Assembly: GCA_021774795.1 (NCBI GenBank)
Contig: JAJFIR010000014.1
Location: 310,001-374,000, forward strand
Source of the DNA: Emcibacteraceae bacterium
GTDB taxonomy: Bacteria > Pseudomonadota > Alphaproteobacteria > Sphingomonadales > Emcibacteraceae
Length of the DNA stretch: 64,000 nt
Direction of reading: 5' to 3'
Made by a program: the position numbers and the translations under genes. The notes under the pieces are model-generated. The model made no database searches. It was not told where the DNA came from and saw nothing but the letters and a program-made list of their open reading frames with translations. Of the stretch, positions 63,417 through 64,000 are shown one piece after another; position 1 is the stretch's first letter; each line of letters opens with the position of its first letter.

Positions 63417-64000
63417 TTAATTTACGCCGATAGTCGCCGCATTCATGCTTCGTGGGTCATGGGCGCCATAAAAATAACCATCCCGATAAACTATACTATT
63501 TGTGCTACCAAGGGTCCGACGGCCGGAATTAAATTTATGGCCCATACTTTCAAGAATATTGAGTGTATCCTGACTTACGCCGCTCTCAATGGCTGTCATA
63601 TCCGGCATCCATTGATGATTAATTCTTGGCTTACTGGACGCCGCGGCGACATTCATATCAAATTCGATAACATTCATCACTGTCTGGAACACAGTATTGA
63701 TAATTGTTCCACCTCCCGGACTTCCCGTTACCAAAAATGGTGTGCCGTCTTTAAATACAATCGTTGGCGTCATTGAAGAACGGGGACGCTTTCGTGGTTC
63801 CTGCGCGTTGGCCTTACCGCTAACATTACCATTTGCATCAGGCTCATACGGCAAATGGTCGAAGTCATCCAACTCATTATTAAGCAAAATGCCGGTTCCC
63901 GCAGCCATAATGCCATTACCAAAACCGAAGTTTAAAGTATATGTATTGCTGACAGCATTACCCTGCGCATCCATCACGGAATAATGTGTTGTTTCCGGGC
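63417..64000 (-). CDS. ggt: Gamma-glutamyltransferase (tandem copy 3), cut by window end
   Basis: The frame runs open past the ORF track start to the window edge (PETTHYSVMDAQG), so only the C-terminal ~194 residues are visible. It includes the catalytic Thr, LNNELDDFDHLPYEP, the Ser pair and an intact oxyanion loop GSPGGGT. It is nearly identical to copy 2 in DHLPYEPDANGN and GKANAQEPRKRPRSSMTP, so these two are the more recent duplicates. Confidence 0.92.
   Translation of the reverse strand, partial: PETTHYSVMDAQGNAVSNTYTLNFGFGNGIMAAGTGILLNNELDDFDHLPYEPDANGNVSGKANAQEPRKRPRSSMTPTIVFKDGTPFLVTGSPGGGTIINTVFQTVMNVIEFDMNVAAASSKPRINHQWMPDMTAIESGVSQDTLNILESMGHKFNSGRRTLGSTNSIVYRDGYFYGAHDPRSMNAATIGVN

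Overview
The window is AT-rich, densely coded bacterial chromosome, most likely from a marine alphaproteobacterium. Kordiimonadales/Emcibacterales-like is a guess from gene content: spinster-type MFS pairs, a double cold-shock protein next to DUF192 and tRNA-Pro, a long PstA and a S10 peptidase. No rRNA, phage or CRISPR was seen. TTG and GTG starts are frequent.

Layout. 1-6322: the end of a spermidine-dehydrogenase-like flavoprotein, an AruH-like aminotransferase, a secreted thioredoxin-fold protein, an orphan AAA ATPase, a degraded intergenic patch and a ThDP enzyme. 6444-14661: an IclR regulator followed by an apparent aromatic-catabolism operon. It encodes an HpaB-type flavin hydroxylase, LigA/LigB extradiol dioxygenase, a soluble cobalamin-dependent reductive-dehalogenase homologue with two 4Fe-4S clusters, two paralogous MFS transporters and a secreted VOC protein. 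This mix of oxidative and reductive chemistry suggests use of (halo)phenolics and is the strongest candidate for an undescribed system here. 14662-18575 is convergent: a serine hydrolase, a GST, a DUF1080 lipoprotein and an arylsulfotransferase-like beta-propeller. 18763-27534 (minus): a DUF998 protein, a S10 carboxypeptidase, a GNAT, nagA with a nagB-II-like gene, and a TetR-HlyD-ABC efflux operon with a clear palindromic operator.

28641-35313 is a Pho regulon: an OprO/P-type porin and pstS, each behind multi-unit Pho boxes, then pstC, pstA, pstB and phoU. 35310-37148 holds two tandem AEC carriers. 37295-40519 holds four tandem secreted alpha/beta-hydrolase paralogues; the middle two keep the Ser-Asp-His triad and the outer two have lost all of it. 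40523-48683: a secreted amidase, mtnA, an asparagine synthetase, tRNA-Pro(UGG), DUF192, a double cold-shock protein and an AGCS symporter. 48902-55766: an ArsB/NhaD-type carrier, an IscU/SufU-like scaffold, MscS, a LytS/LytTR two-component pair and SoxC/SoxD-like sulfite-oxidation proteins. 55818-64000: a small membrane protein, a secreted esterase with a TPR-like tail, an IS30 transposase relic, a PhzF protein, a nucleotidyltransferase-like protein and three tandem gamma-glutamyltransferases, the last cut by the window edge.

Two themes recur. One is tandem duplication (MFS x2, AEC x2, hydrolase x4, GGT x3). The other is a degenerate intergenic repeat that appears to be the right end of a decayed IS30-family element.
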